A stretch of DNA of 64,000 bases from Arcticibacter sp. (GTDB lineage Bacteria; Bacteroidota; Bacteroidia; 2-12-FULL-35-15). Shown one piece after another: positions 1 to 8,725 of the stretch (positions are counted from its first letter, which is position 1; each line of letters starts with the position of its first letter). The notes beneath the pieces are model-generated. The model did not search any database and was not told where the DNA came from. It worked only from the letters and a program-made list of their open reading frames with translations. The position numbers and the translations under genes are program-made. Location: positions 62,001 to 126,000 of the forward strand of contig JAJNQB010000006.1 in assembly GCA_021155045.1 (NCBI GenBank), given 5' to 3'.

Positions 1-1
1 A

Positions 2-1123
2 CCTGAAATATTATTATTAGATGAGCCAACCAATCACTTGGATGCAGAATCTGTTGATTGGCTGGAACAACATTTACAACATTACAAAGGAACTGTTATT
101 GCGGTAACACATGATAGATATTTCTTAGACAATGTTGCTGGTTGGATTTTGGAGCTGGATAGAGGAGAAGGTATTCCTTGGAAAGGAAATTATTCTGAAT
201 GGTTAGACCAAAAACAAAAACGTTTAGCACAAGAAGAAAAAACAGAAAGCAAACGTCAAAAAACATTATTGCGTGAGTTGGATTGGGTTCGTCAAGGAGC
301 AAAAGGGCGACAAGCTAAATCAAAAGCTCGTTTGCAGAATTATGAAAAAATGTTGGGTGAGGATATAAAAGACAAAGAAGAAAAATTAGAAATATTTATT
401 CCTAATGGTCCACGTTTAGGAAACGAAGTAATTGAAGCGGTTGATATTTCAAAAGCATTTGGCGATAAATTATTGTACGAAAATTTAAGTTTCAAATTGC
501 CTCCAGCTGGAATAGTTGGTATTATTGGTCCGAATGGTGCTGGTAAAACTACTTTGTTTCGTATGATTATGGGACAAGAAACTCCTGATAAAGGAGAATT
601 TAAAGTTGGGCCTACCGTTAAAATATCCTACGTTGATCAATCGCATAAAGATATTGATGCAGAAAAAACTATTTATGATGTGTTGAGTGGAGGAGCTGAC
701 AATATTATTATGGGTGGACGACAAATGAATTCGAGAGCATATATTTCTCGTTTTAATTTTGCAGGTTCCGACCAAGGTAAAAAATGTGGAATATTATCGG
801 GTGGTGAACGTAATCGTTTGCATTTAGCAATGGCTTTAAAAGAAGAAGGAAATGTATTGTTGCTGGATGAACCTACCAATGATTTAGATGTAAACACTTT
901 GAGAGCTTTAGAAGAAGGGTTAGAAAATTTTGCTGGTTGTGCTGTAATTATTTCCCATGATCGTTGGTTTTTAGATAGAGTTTGTACGCATATATTGGCT
1001 TTTGAAGGCGATTCGCAAGTTTATTATTTCGAAGGTGGTTATTCAGAGTACGAAGAAAATAAAAAGAAACGATTAGGAAATATTGAACCTAAACGTGTTC
1101 GTTATAAAAAATTGACTGTTTAG
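2..1123 (+). CDS. ettA: Energy-dependent translational throttle protein EttA (ABC-F ATPase), 5' end cut off
   Basis: Soluble ABC-F ATPase. The family binds the ribosomal E site and couples ATP level to translation. The frame is open to the window edge, and the visible part begins in the first Walker B with LLLDEPTNHLD, so this is a partial gene of 373 residues. Next come the first-domain H-loop (THDRYFLDN), the basic linker rich in K, R and E, and the second ATPase domain with Walker A GPNGAGKTT, signature LSGGERNR, Walker B LLLDEPTNDLD and H-loop SHDRWFLD. The linker sequence and the WILELDRGEGIPWKGNY segment fit EttA better than Uup or drug-resistance ABC-F proteins. An internal TTG at 38 is not the real start. 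A terminator hairpin lies downstream. Confidence 0.93.
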   Translation, partial: PEILLLDEPTNHLDAESVDWLEQHLQHYKGTVIAVTHDRYFLDNVAGWILELDRGEGIPWKGNYSEWLDQKQKRLAQEEKTESKRQKTLLRELDWVRQGAKGRQAKSKARLQNYEKMLGEDIKDKEEKLEIFIPNGPRLGNEVIEAVDISKAFGDKLLYENLSFKLPPAGIVGIIGPNGAGKTTLFRMIMGQETPDKGEFKVGPTVKISYVDQSHKDIDAEKTIYDVLSGGADNIIMGGRQMNSRAYISRFNFAGSDQGKKCGILSGGERNRLHLAMALKEEGNVLLLDEPTNDLDVNTLRALEEGLENFAGCAVIISHDRWFLDRVCTHILAFEGDSQVYYFEGGYSEYEENKKKRLGNIEPKRVRYKKLTV

Positions 1124-1130
1124 CTTCATC

Positions 1131-1155
1131 TCATTTCGACTGAATAAAGAAATCT
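1131..1155. repeat. Diverged single-arm copy of the 27-bp inverted-repeat element
   Basis: This stretch aligns without gaps to the left arm of the element at 15920-15984. The first ten bases (TCATTTCGAC) and the last seven (GAAATCT) are identical and the middle eight are mostly different. There is no matching second arm, so it looks like a decayed or solo copy. Its multi-copy nature is inferred from only two examples here. Confidence 0.5.
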
Positions 1156-1170
1156 AAAATCACTATCTTT

Positions 1171-1206
1171 AATGAGGAATTCAAAAATGGATTCCTCATT
1201 TTTTTA
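1171..1206 (+). terminator. Intrinsic terminator after ettA
   Basis: Perfect 10-bp inverted repeat AATGAGGAAT / ATTCCTCATT with a 10-nt loop, followed directly by a T run. It lies 47 bases after the ettA stop and just before the next gene, so it would separate the two transcription units. Confidence 0.8.
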
Positions 1207-1220
1207 ATAAATAAAACAAC

Positions 1221-2030
1221 ATGCGCAGCAAATTAATAATTGCAATTATTGCAGGAGGAATACTTGGAAGTTTACTGGTACTATCATTAATGTATTTTTT
1301 TGAGAAGCCAAGTTCAAGAACTAGCGGCTTACAATTAGTAAGTAATGATTCTACCGATAATGAACCAAAAAACCAGCAACTTTTGGTTTATGGTAATTAT
1401 ATGAATTTAGATAGTACCAACTTTCTTTTGATTCCACTTGGAATGAAAACATTGGATAAGCCTTCTGGTGGAGGATTGCGCTCTAAATCATCTGATGAAT
1501 ATGAAACAAGTATTTATGGGAATGATTACCGAAATTTTAAATATAATTTTTATTCTTTGAGTTTTAATAATTGCAACAACATTATATTTTATAATAAAAT
1601 AAATGATGAAACACATTTGCTTTTACAAACTCCTGCTATCATTTCGCAATTTTATTTTCCTTATTATGATGAAGAGTATAAAGGCAAAAAATTCTGGTTT
1701 ATTTTAATGGCAATTAGAGAATATGATACGAATGCAGATGGATACATCAATGAATTGGATGCCGAAAAAGTTTATTTATCTGATTTGTCTGGTAAAAATA
1801 GAATTGGCATTACACCTGACAATACACAGTTGGTAGATTGGTTTATAGATGCACCAACAAATACTATTTTAATGAAAGTGCGTTTTGATTCTAATAATGA
1901 TGGCAAATTTGATTATTACGATGATATTGAAATTCTAAAAACGGCTATATCTTCCCCTGATATTGGTAAGATTATTATTGGAAAAGAAATTAAAAATAGT
2001 ATTAATAAAATTTTGAATAAGATTCAATAA
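1221..2030 (+). CDS. Membrane-anchored protein with two EF-hand-like calcium loops
   Basis: 269 residues, unrecognised overall. An N-terminal hydrophobic helix at about residues 4-27 has few charges before it and no lipobox, so it is an uncleaved anchor or signal peptide and the rest is probably periplasmic. Two acidic loops of the DxNxDGxxxxxD kind occur near the C terminus: DTNADGYINELD (about residue 172) and DSNNDGKFDYYD (about residue 226). Their Asp/Asn/Gly spacing matches EF-hand or dockerin calcium loops. It stands alone between a terminator upstream and a bidirectional terminator downstream. Calcium binding is inferred from the motif; the role is unknown. Confidence 0.75.
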   Translation: MRSKLIIAIIAGGILGSLLVLSLMYFFEKPSSRTSGLQLVSNDSTDNEPKNQQLLVYGNYMNLDSTNFLLIPLGMKTLDKPSGGGLRSKSSDEYETSIYGNDYRNFKYNFYSLSFNNCNNIIFYNKINDETHLLLQTPAIISQFYFPYYDEEYKGKKFWFILMAIREYDTNADGYINELDAEKVYLSDLSGKNRIGITPDNTQLVDWFIDAPTNTILMKVRFDSNNDGKFDYYDDIEILKTAISSPDIGKIIIGKEIKNSINKILNKIQ

Positions 2031-2035
2031 TAAAA

Positions 2036-2066
2036 AAACACCAGCATATTTGCTGGTGTTTTTTTA
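2036..2066. terminator. Bidirectional terminator between convergent genes
   Basis: Perfect 11-bp stem AAACACCAGCA / TGCTGGTGTTT with a 4-nt loop, an A run on the left and a T run on the right. It can end transcription of both the plus-strand EF-hand-like gene and the minus-strand S46 peptidase gene. Confidence 0.85.
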
Positions 2067-2076
2067 TCTATATATT

Positions 2077-4224
2077 TTACTTTACTATTTGCATTTCCTT
2101 AATCAAGTTGCTGGCTTCGCCATACTTGTCGATTAAGAAAAGAACGTATCTAATATCATTACTGATTGTTCTTTTGTATTTGCTGTCGAAATAAATATCT
2201 CCACTCATCGCTTCCCAATTTCCATCAAAAGCTAAACCAACAAGCTCTCCGTTTCCGTTTATAACTGGACTTCCAGAATTTCCGCCTGTTATGTCATTGT
2301 TGCTAATAAACGCTACTCGCATCTCTCCATTTTTGTCGGCATATTCACCAAAGTTTTTGGCTTTGTATAATTCTTTTAGTTTGCTTGGGACATTAAAACT
2401 AAATTCTGATGGATTTTCTTTTTCCATCACACCTGTTAATGTTGTGTAGTAGCTGTATTCAACACCATCTTTTGGAGCATACGCTTTTACATTTCCATAA
2501 GTTAAACGCATAGTGCTATTAGCATCAGGATAAAAGTTTTTTTCTTTTTTCATTTCCATTAATGCTTTTATATATCTTTTTCCTTCTTTTTCATTTACAA
2601 CATCAAATGCTTCAGTGTGTGAATAAATGTTTTCAAAATAGTTTGTGTAAAATGCTTTTGCAAAAGCATACGCAGGATCGTTTTTTAATTTTTTTGAATC
2701 TGGTTTTTCTAAAAATTTGTTTACAGATGTTTCAGAAATAAATATGCTTTTTTTGAATACATCTGACGCAAATTTTTTAAATGTTTCTTCGTTTGTTTTG
2801 CCTTTGTATTTTTTTACAATGGTAGCTAAATAAGCAGGGTGTTGATCCGCAGGCAAGTTTTCATAAACCATTTGTGCAATACTTGCAAGAATTTTTTCTT
2901 CAGAAGCCACATTGAACCATTTATAAAAACCATCGTTTCGTTTTTTTAGTGATTCTACTGCTTTGCTAATTTTTGCTTCATCTTTTGATTCCAATGCTTG
3001 GTCAAGCGAATTAAATTTAAGCGCTTGAGATAAGATAGATGAACCGCTAATACCTTCTTTTAAATAAATACTGTGCAAAGCATATTTTGTATAGTCAGCA
3101 TATGCTTTTTCGTAGTTAGGTAAAATGTCTGCGTATTGTGGATTTTTTATTGTCCATTCAACAAATTCTTTTTCTTCCTGCTTTTTTTGCTCGTAAACTT
3201 TTAATCGTTTAAGCTGTTCGGTTTGTCCGATAAAATATTTCCAATAGTTTGAAATTTTTGCATATTGACTACTCAATAATAAACGAGTACTATCGCTTTT
3301 ATTCATTTCTTGTTTCCATGCACTTAAACGAATATCGCGCAAAGCAACAATTGCGGGGTTTGTTTTTTCTGTTGCCAATTCAATTCCATAAGAAGTTTCG
3401 TATCTGTTTGTTCTTCCTGGATAGCCATAAACCATTGTAAAGTCGCCCTCATTCAATCCTTTGATAGAAATAGGTAAAAACTTTTTTGGTTTGTAAGGTA
3501 CATTGTCTTTTGAGTAAGGAGCAGGTTTATTGTCTTTATCTGCATAAATGCGAAACATCGAAAAATCTGCAGTATGGCGGGGCCAAACCCAATTATCTAC
3601 TTCGCCACCAAATTTTCCAATTGATTGAGGAGGAGCTCCCACCAAACGAACATCGGTGAATCTTTCAAAAACAAAAAGGTAAAAAGCGTTATCTCTAAAA
3701 AAAGAACGAATGCTTGCTTCGTAATGTGTGTTTGCAGTAGCTTCTTTTTCAATCTCTTTAAAAACTTCAGCTTGTTTTGCATCAGCAGCTTTTCCTTCTA
3801 AACCATTGATGGCTTTGTTTACTCTATCAGAAACATCTTCCATGCGAACTAATATAGAAACCCACATGCTAGGATTTGGTTTTTCTTGGTCAAATGATTT
3901 TGCAAAAAAACCATTATCTAAGATATTATCAGCTGTGGTGCTGTGTTTTGTGATAGCATCATAACCGCAGTGATGGTTGGTAAGCAATAAACCTTGGTCT
4001 GAAATAATTTCGGAAGTACAACCGCCATTAAACCAAACAATAGCATCTTTTATGCTGGAATGATTAACATCGTATAATTGTTCTGGAGTTAATTTTAAAC
4101 CAAGACGTTGCATTTCAGCATAATTGTTTTTTAAAAGCATCGGCAGCCACATTCCTTCATCTGCTTTTACAGAAATGTTTAATGAAAATCCAATAAGGAG
4201 TAATAAAATTATATTCTTTTTCAT
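2077..4224 (-). CDS. S46 family dipeptidyl-peptidase, DPP7-type
   Basis: Exported serine peptidase of 715 residues, the usual S46 length, that removes dipeptides from peptide N termini. A signal peptide occupies about residues 1-21. The catalytic His lies in NHHCGYDAI (about residue 85). The nucleophile is in GGNSGSP (Ser650 by my count). The S1-pocket residue 18 positions after the Ser is Gly (FDGNWEAMSGD), as in Porphyromonas DPP7, whereas DPP11 has Arg there. I therefore infer a preference for hydrophobic rather than acidic P1 residues. It is transcribed divergently from hisS across a 204-bp gap. With the M13 peptidase and hutH it suggests growth on peptides and amino acids. Confidence 0.93.
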   Translation of the reverse strand: MKKNIILLLLIGFSLNISVKADEGMWLPMLLKNNYAEMQRLGLKLTPEQLYDVNHSSIKDAIVWFNGGCTSEIISDQGLLLTNHHCGYDAITKHSTTADNILDNGFFAKSFDQEKPNPSMWVSILVRMEDVSDRVNKAINGLEGKAADAKQAEVFKEIEKEATANTHYEASIRSFFRDNAFYLFVFERFTDVRLVGAPPQSIGKFGGEVDNWVWPRHTADFSMFRIYADKDNKPAPYSKDNVPYKPKKFLPISIKGLNEGDFTMVYGYPGRTNRYETSYGIELATEKTNPAIVALRDIRLSAWKQEMNKSDSTRLLLSSQYAKISNYWKYFIGQTEQLKRLKVYEQKKQEEKEFVEWTIKNPQYADILPNYEKAYADYTKYALHSIYLKEGISGSSILSQALKFNSLDQALESKDEAKISKAVESLKKRNDGFYKWFNVASEEKILASIAQMVYENLPADQHPAYLATIVKKYKGKTNEETFKKFASDVFKKSIFISETSVNKFLEKPDSKKLKNDPAYAFAKAFYTNYFENIYSHTEAFDVVNEKEGKRYIKALMEMKKEKNFYPDANSTMRLTYGNVKAYAPKDGVEYSYYTTLTGVMEKENPSEFSFNVPSKLKELYKAKNFGEYADKNGEMRVAFISNNDITGGNSGSPVINGNGELVGLAFDGNWEAMSGDIYFDSKYKRTISNDIRYVLFLIDKYGEASNLIKEMQIVK

Positions 4225-4428
4225 AAAATAATAGTTTGTTTTTTCTTAAAATTTAGCACGAAATTAACAATATCAACGAAATATAAGCCATTGTTTATAG
4301 GAATGTACATCTAACAAGGATGAGCGGTTAAATATAATAGATGAATTACTCAGAAAATAGATAAAAAATTCACGATATTCGCATTTGAATTGAAAGATTA
4401 AGAACAAAAAGAATTTTGATTTTAAATA

Positions 4429-5898
4429 ATGGCACAAAAACCAAGCATACCAAAAGGAACTAGAGATTTTTCACCACAAGAAATGGTGAAGCGGAATTAT
4501 ATTTTTGATACTATAAAAAAATCGTTTCAACGCTATGGTTATTTACCTATTGAAACACCTGCAATGGAAAATCTTACAACATTGATGGGAAAATATGGCG
4601 AAGAAGGTGATAAGTTGATTTTTAAGATTTTGAATAGTGGAGAATGGGATAAGCCTTTGCGTGAAAAATTGTATCAAAGAATAAGTGAAATTTCAAGATT
4701 GCAAATTGGAGATGTTGTCAATGAAGAAGATAGAAAAAGTTTATTAGGAGCTGATTTTTATAGTAAATTTATTGAAACAGTTCGTTTAAGTGAAATTACC
4801 GAAAAAGCTCTTCGTTATGATTTAACTGTTCCTTTTGCACGTTATGTGGTGCAACACCAACATGAAATTACTTTTCCGTTTAAACGTTATCAAATACAAC
4901 CTGTTTGGCGTGCTGATAGACCACAAAAAGGAAGATACAGAGAGTTTTACCAATGCGATGCAGATGTGATTGGAAGTAATTCATTAGTAAATGAAGTGGA
5001 ATTAGTTCAATTGATGGATGAGGTGTTTTCTGATTTAAAAGTTCCTGTTCTTATTAAAATAAATAATCGGAAAATTTTAAGTGGAATAGCTGAAGTAATT
5101 GGAGAACAAGAAAAAATTGTAGCCATCACAGTTGCAATAGATAAATTAGATAAAATTGGAAAAGAGGGCGTTAATAAAGAATTGCAAGAAAATGGGATTA
5201 CTGAAGTTGCTATTAGTAAACTACAGCCTTTAATTGAATTTGTTGGAACAACACAGGAAAAAATACAGTTTCTAAAAACGCTTTTGAATACTTCAGAAAT
5301 TGGCTTAAAAGGAATTTCGGAAGTCGAATACATCTTCGAAACGATAAACAATTGCCAACTGTCGACTGCCAACTGCGAATTGGACATAACACTTGCTCGA
5401 GGATTAAACTATTATACAGGTGCAATTTTTGAAGTAAAAGTAGATGCAACAAAATGTAAATCCGAATTCACAAGTAGCATCACAGGAGGCGGTCGCTACG
5501 ATGATTTAACCGGAATATTTGGTTTGCCAAATATGAGTGGTGTAGGAATTTCATTTGGTGCGGATAGAATTTATGATGTGATGGAAGAATTAAATGTATT
5601 TCCAGAATCAGTTGCTGCCAGCACAAAATTATTATTTGTATCATTTGGAGAAGCAGAACAAAATTATTGTTTGCCTTTGCTTGCTAAAGTTCGTAAAGCT
5701 GAAATTAATTCTGAAATTTATCCTGATGCGAATGCTAAGATGAAAAAACAAATGAGTTATGCAGATGATAAAAAAATTCCTTTTGTTGTAATTGTTGGTA
5801 GTGATGAAATGCAGAGTGGTTTATTAAGTTTGAAAGATATGACATCAGGAGAACAAAGTAAATTGAGTATTGCAGATATTATTGAAAAAGTAAAGTAA
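4429..5898 (+). CDS. hisS: Histidine--tRNA ligase
   Basis: Class II aminoacyl-tRNA synthetase charging tRNA-His in the cytoplasm. 489 residues. It starts MAQKPSIPKGTRDF, the usual family start. Motif 1 lies in the N-terminal region; motif 2 is around QPVWRADRPQKGRYREFYQCDAD; the histidine-specific motif LARGLNYYTG is at about residue 322; motif 3 is GVGISFGADRI; a C-terminal anticodon-binding domain follows. Just before LARGLNYYTG the chain has an unusual segment, INNCQLSTANCEL, encoded by degenerate 7-bp DNA repeats (see repeat entry). The 130-bp gap before hutH argues against strict co-transcription. Confidence 0.96.
   Translation: MAQKPSIPKGTRDFSPQEMVKRNYIFDTIKKSFQRYGYLPIETPAMENLTTLMGKYGEEGDKLIFKILNSGEWDKPLREKLYQRISEISRLQIGDVVNEEDRKSLLGADFYSKFIETVRLSEITEKALRYDLTVPFARYVVQHQHEITFPFKRYQIQPVWRADRPQKGRYREFYQCDADVIGSNSLVNEVELVQLMDEVFSDLKVPVLIKINNRKILSGIAEVIGEQEKIVAITVAIDKLDKIGKEGVNKELQENGITEVAISKLQPLIEFVGTTQEKIQFLKTLLNTSEIGLKGISEVEYIFETINNCQLSTANCELDITLARGLNYYTGAIFEVKVDATKCKSEFTSSITGGGRYDDLTGIFGLPNMSGVGISFGADRIYDVMEELNVFPESVAASTKLLFVSFGEAEQNYCLPLLAKVRKAEINSEIYPDANAKMKKQMSYADDKKIPFVVIVGSDEMQSGLLSLKDMTSGEQSKLSIADIIEKVK
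5349..5382 (+). repeat. Degenerate heptamer repeat inside hisS
   Basis: Consecutive 7-bp units ccaactg, tcgactg, ccaactg and cgaattg follow a leading caattg. Units share the xxAxTTG/xxACTG pattern, and ccaactg recurs exactly at a 14-bp spacing. The reading frame stays open and encodes the NCQLSTANCEL segment. I saw no second copy in this window. Confidence 0.6.
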
Positions 5899-5928
5899 TA
5901 TGCATTAGATAACAACATTCACAATAGA

Positions 5929-6017
5929 TTTTTAATCAAGATTCAAGTTCCATTGATTAAAAATGGAATAAAACGATATGTAAATAATTATTAATAAAAA
6001 AATAACGCTTTTGCGTT
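5929..6017 (+). promoter_or_regulatory. Leader with alternative hairpins before hutH
   Basis: TTTTTAATCA (5929-5938) can pair with TGATTAAAAA (5954-5963). An overlapping pair TTCCAT (5948-5953) / ATGGAA (5963-5968) sits partly in the first loop, so the two stems compete. A third small hairpin, AACGC-TTTT-GCGTT, lies at 6004-6017, 11 bases before the hutH ATG. None has a proper T run. A regulatory role is only a possibility. Confidence 0.3.
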
Positions 6018-6028
6018 CGCAGTAAAAA

Positions 6029-7516
6029 ATGCATACAATAACAACATCTCAAATAGATTTCAACACCATTTCTGAAATCATCCGTACAAACAAAAAACTT
6101 TCTCTTTCAGACGAAGCAAAAAAAAATATTATTGATTGTAGAGAATACCTCGATAAAAAAATGGCTTCTCAAAAAGAACCTATTTATGGTGTAAATACTG
6201 GTTTTGGTTCTTTGTGCAATGTATCAATTCCTGAAAAAGATTTAGAACAGCTACAAAAAAATTTAGTGATGTCTCACGCTTGCGGAACAGGTGATGAAGT
6301 TCCTCAAGAGATTGTTAAATTAATGTTGCTTCTTAAAATTCAAGCATTGAGTTATGGAAAAAGTGGTGTTCAATTGCAAACAGTTGAACGTTTAATTAAT
6401 TTTTATAATCATGATGTTCTTCCGATTGTTTATCAATTAGGCTCTTTAGGAGCATCGGGAGATTTAGCTCCTTTAGCTCACCTGAGTTTACCTTTGTTGG
6501 GTTTGGGCGAAGTTTATTACAAAGGCAAAAAAAATAAAACTGCTGATGTGTTAAAACAATTGAATCTTCAGCCCATTCAGTTAAAATCGAAAGAAGGTTT
6601 AGCACTTTTAAATGGGACTCAATTTATGAGTGCTTATGGTGTGTGGTGTATTTTGCAAACAGAAAAAATTAACAATGCCGCAGATTATATCGGTGCAATT
6701 TCCTTGGAAGCATTTGATGGAAGAATCGACCCTTTTAAACCACACATACATGCTATTCGCCCACATAAAGGACAGATGCAAACTGCAGCGAATATGCGCA
6801 AACTTTTAGAAGGGAGTGAATTAATAAAACGTAAAAAAGAGCATGTTCAAGACCCATATTCTTTTCGTTGTATGCCACAAGTTCATGGTGCATCAAAAGA
6901 TACATTTGAATACGTAAAAAATATTTTTCTTACCGAGATAAATTCGGTAACTGACAACCCAACTGTTTTCCCTGAAGAAGATGAAATTATTTCAGGAGGT
7001 AATTTTCATGGTCAGCCACTTGCATTAGGTTTAGATTTTTTAGCAATTGCACTTGCTGAACTTGGAAATATTTCTGAACGAAGAACATATCAATTGATTT
7101 CTGGATTGCGTGGCTTGCCTTCATTTTTAGTCACAACACCCGGTTTGAATTCTGGTTTTATGATTCCTCAATATACTGCGGCAAGTATTGTTAGTCAAAA
7201 TAAACAACTATGTACTCCTGCTTCTGTTGATTCAATTGTTAGTTCTAATGGACAAGAGGATCATGTGTCGATGGGAGCAAATGCAGCTACAAAATGTTAT
7301 AAAGTAGTGGAAAATGTACAGCGAATTTTAGCTGTCGAGTTATTTAATGCTGCACAAGCATTGGAATTTAGAAGACCTTTAACATCTTCGCCAATAATTG
7401 AAAATCTTCATACGGAATATCGTAAACATGTTACATTCATTAAAGATGATAAAGTTATGTTTGATGAAATTGAAAAAAGTGTACAGTTTATAAAGCAAAG
7501 CTCATTTGTTATTTAA
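6029..7516 (+). CDS. hutH: Histidine ammonia-lyase
   Basis: First enzyme of histidine breakdown, converting L-histidine to urocanate and ammonia. 495 residues, near the usual 500. The Ala-Ser-Gly triad that cyclises into the MIO cofactor is present in LGASGDLAPLAHL (residues 142-144). The active-site Tyr is in YGVNTGFG (about residue 53), and a conserved QDPYSFRCMPQVHG segment follows. No hutU, hutI or hutG is in this window, so the rest of the pathway is elsewhere or absent. Five bases separate it from the next gene, so hutH probably heads an operon with the NTR-like gene, the pyrophosphatase and the hydrolase. A tyrosine ammonia-lyase is less likely given the overall match. Confidence 0.94.
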   Translation: MHTITTSQIDFNTISEIIRTNKKLSLSDEAKKNIIDCREYLDKKMASQKEPIYGVNTGFGSLCNVSIPEKDLEQLQKNLVMSHACGTGDEVPQEIVKLMLLLKIQALSYGKSGVQLQTVERLINFYNHDVLPIVYQLGSLGASGDLAPLAHLSLPLLGLGEVYYKGKKNKTADVLKQLNLQPIQLKSKEGLALLNGTQFMSAYGVWCILQTEKINNAADYIGAISLEAFDGRIDPFKPHIHAIRPHKGQMQTAANMRKLLEGSELIKRKKEHVQDPYSFRCMPQVHGASKDTFEYVKNIFLTEINSVTDNPTVFPEEDEIISGGNFHGQPLALGLDFLAIALAELGNISERRTYQLISGLRGLPSFLVTTPGLNSGFMIPQYTAASIVSQNKQLCTPASVDSIVSSNGQEDHVSMGANAATKCYKVVENVQRILAVELFNAAQALEFRRPLTSSPIIENLHTEYRKHVTFIKDDKVMFDEIEKSVQFIKQSSFVI

Positions 7517-7521
7517 TCGAA

Positions 7522-8121
7522 ATGAAAAAAACGATTGTTGTTCTATTTACCTTGTTTGCACAAATCGTTTTTGCTTGTGATTGCCCTCCTTTAAATTCAA
7601 TTTCTGTTAAAGAATCAGAAACGTATGATGTAATATTTTTTGGAACGATTGATTCTGTTGATGCGTGTGATGAAGAAACGGCATTAGTTTATTTTACCAT
7701 TCAAGAACTTTACAAAGGTGTTGCGGAACAATATGTTAGTGTTCGTTTCGATTGTTCCAGTTCATGTAGCATGAGTTTTGAAAAAAATGAAAAATGGATT
7801 GTTTATGCCAAATACGTAAAATTTAATGAGCTTGTTGTTGTTTTTTGTTCTCACACCCGTAAATATATTGCGGATAAAGAAAAAGATTATTATACTACAA
7901 CATCATTAAAAACTTTTGACGAAGAACAAAAATATTTGCAATCAGAACTAGGGATTCAAATCATTGTAAAACGAAATGTTTTAAATGAACAGCAAAAAGA
8001 AATGAAACATCAGAACCAATTGCCATCAGGAACAAATACATTATTACTATTAGCAGTTTCATTGCTTGCTATGTTGGTTATTTATTTCATTACAAAAAAA
8101 TATTTTAAAAATGGTAAATAA
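7522..8121 (+). CDS. Exported Cys-rich protein with NTR/TIMP-like N-terminal domain and C-terminal membrane helix
   Basis: 199 residues. A signal peptide is followed directly by Cys-Asp-Cys-Pro-Pro (residues 19-23). In the NTR/TIMP family the mature protein also begins with a C-x-C. Further cysteines lie in VDACDEE, FDCSSSCSM and VFCSH, and could form disulfides after export. A second hydrophobic helix at about residues 174-192, followed by KKYFKNGK, would anchor the C terminus in the inner membrane. The family link is inferred from the motif only. It overlaps the next gene by 11 bases and follows hutH by 5 bases. Confidence 0.7.
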   Translation: MKKTIVVLFTLFAQIVFACDCPPLNSISVKESETYDVIFFGTIDSVDACDEETALVYFTIQELYKGVAEQYVSVRFDCSSSCSMSFEKNEKWIVYAKYVKFNELVVVFCSHTRKYIADKEKDYYTTTSLKTFDEEQKYLQSELGIQIIVKRNVLNEQQKEMKHQNQLPSGTNTLLLLAVSLLAMLVIYFITKKYFKNGK

Positions 8122-8725
8122 ATTCAAAGCTCACCCTTGGCATGGAATTGCTATTGGCAATAATTTTCCAAATATAGTAACAGCATTTATTGAAGTAGTT
8201 CCATCAGATACGGTGAAGTATGAAATTGATAAAACATCTGGATATCTGATGATAGACAGGCCCCAAAAGTTTTCGAATGTTATACCTGCTTTATATGGTT
8301 TTATTCCCCAAACATATTGTGATAAAAAAGTAGCGGAGTACGCTCAGTTAAAATGTGGGAAAGAAATAAAAAAAGGAGATGGAGACCCATTAGATATATG
8401 TGTTTTAACGGAAAGAGTAATAACACATGGCGATATTATTTTGCAAGCTATTCCTATTGGAGGTTTTAGATTAATTGACAAAGGCGAAGCAGATGATAAA
8501 ATAATAGCAGTTTTGAAAGGCGATGCTTTGTATGAGCAATGGAATGATATTAATGATTTTCCAGAAGCAGTAATAAATAGATTAAAACATTATTTTCTTA
8601 CCTATAAAAATATTCCAGGAGAAAGCAATCCAACATGCGAAATTGCAAATGTTTATGGTCGAGAAGAAGCACACCAAGTAATATTAAATAGTATAGAAGA
8701 TTATAAAAATACGTTTGTAAAATAG
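8111..8725 (+). CDS. ppa: Inorganic pyrophosphatase (family I)
   Basis: Soluble enzyme hydrolysing pyrophosphate to two phosphates, pulling biosynthetic reactions forward. 204 residues from the ATG at 8111. An upstream in-frame ATG at 8066 would only read the preceding gene in another frame, and the product starting MVNKFKAHPWHGI is a typical family start. The metal-binding signature DGDPLDICVL is at residues 90-99, and the substrate-region segment VIPALYGFIPQTYC precedes it. The start overlaps the stop of the NTR-like gene, and the stop touches the start of the next gene, indicating translational coupling. Confidence 0.93.
   Translation: MVNKFKAHPWHGIAIGNNFPNIVTAFIEVVPSDTVKYEIDKTSGYLMIDRPQKFSNVIPALYGFIPQTYCDKKVAEYAQLKCGKEIKKGDGDPLDICVLTERVITHGDIILQAIPIGGFRLIDKGEADDKIIAVLKGDALYEQWNDINDFPEAVINRLKHYFLTYKNIPGESNPTCEIANVYGREEAHQVILNSIEDYKNTFVK

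Noticed and set aside
5007..5452. Minus-strand open frames inside hisS
   Set aside because: They are antisense to conserved synthetase motifs, with no promoter or recognisable product.
4429..7516. hisS and hutH as one histidine operon
   Set aside because: The 130-base gap with its own hairpins and the opposite metabolic roles do not support one transcript; adjacency may be chance.
8066..8110. Longer start for the pyrophosphatase
   Set aside because: The added 15 residues only overlap the membrane-helix codons of the upstream gene in another frame; the ATG at 8111 gives the family N terminus.
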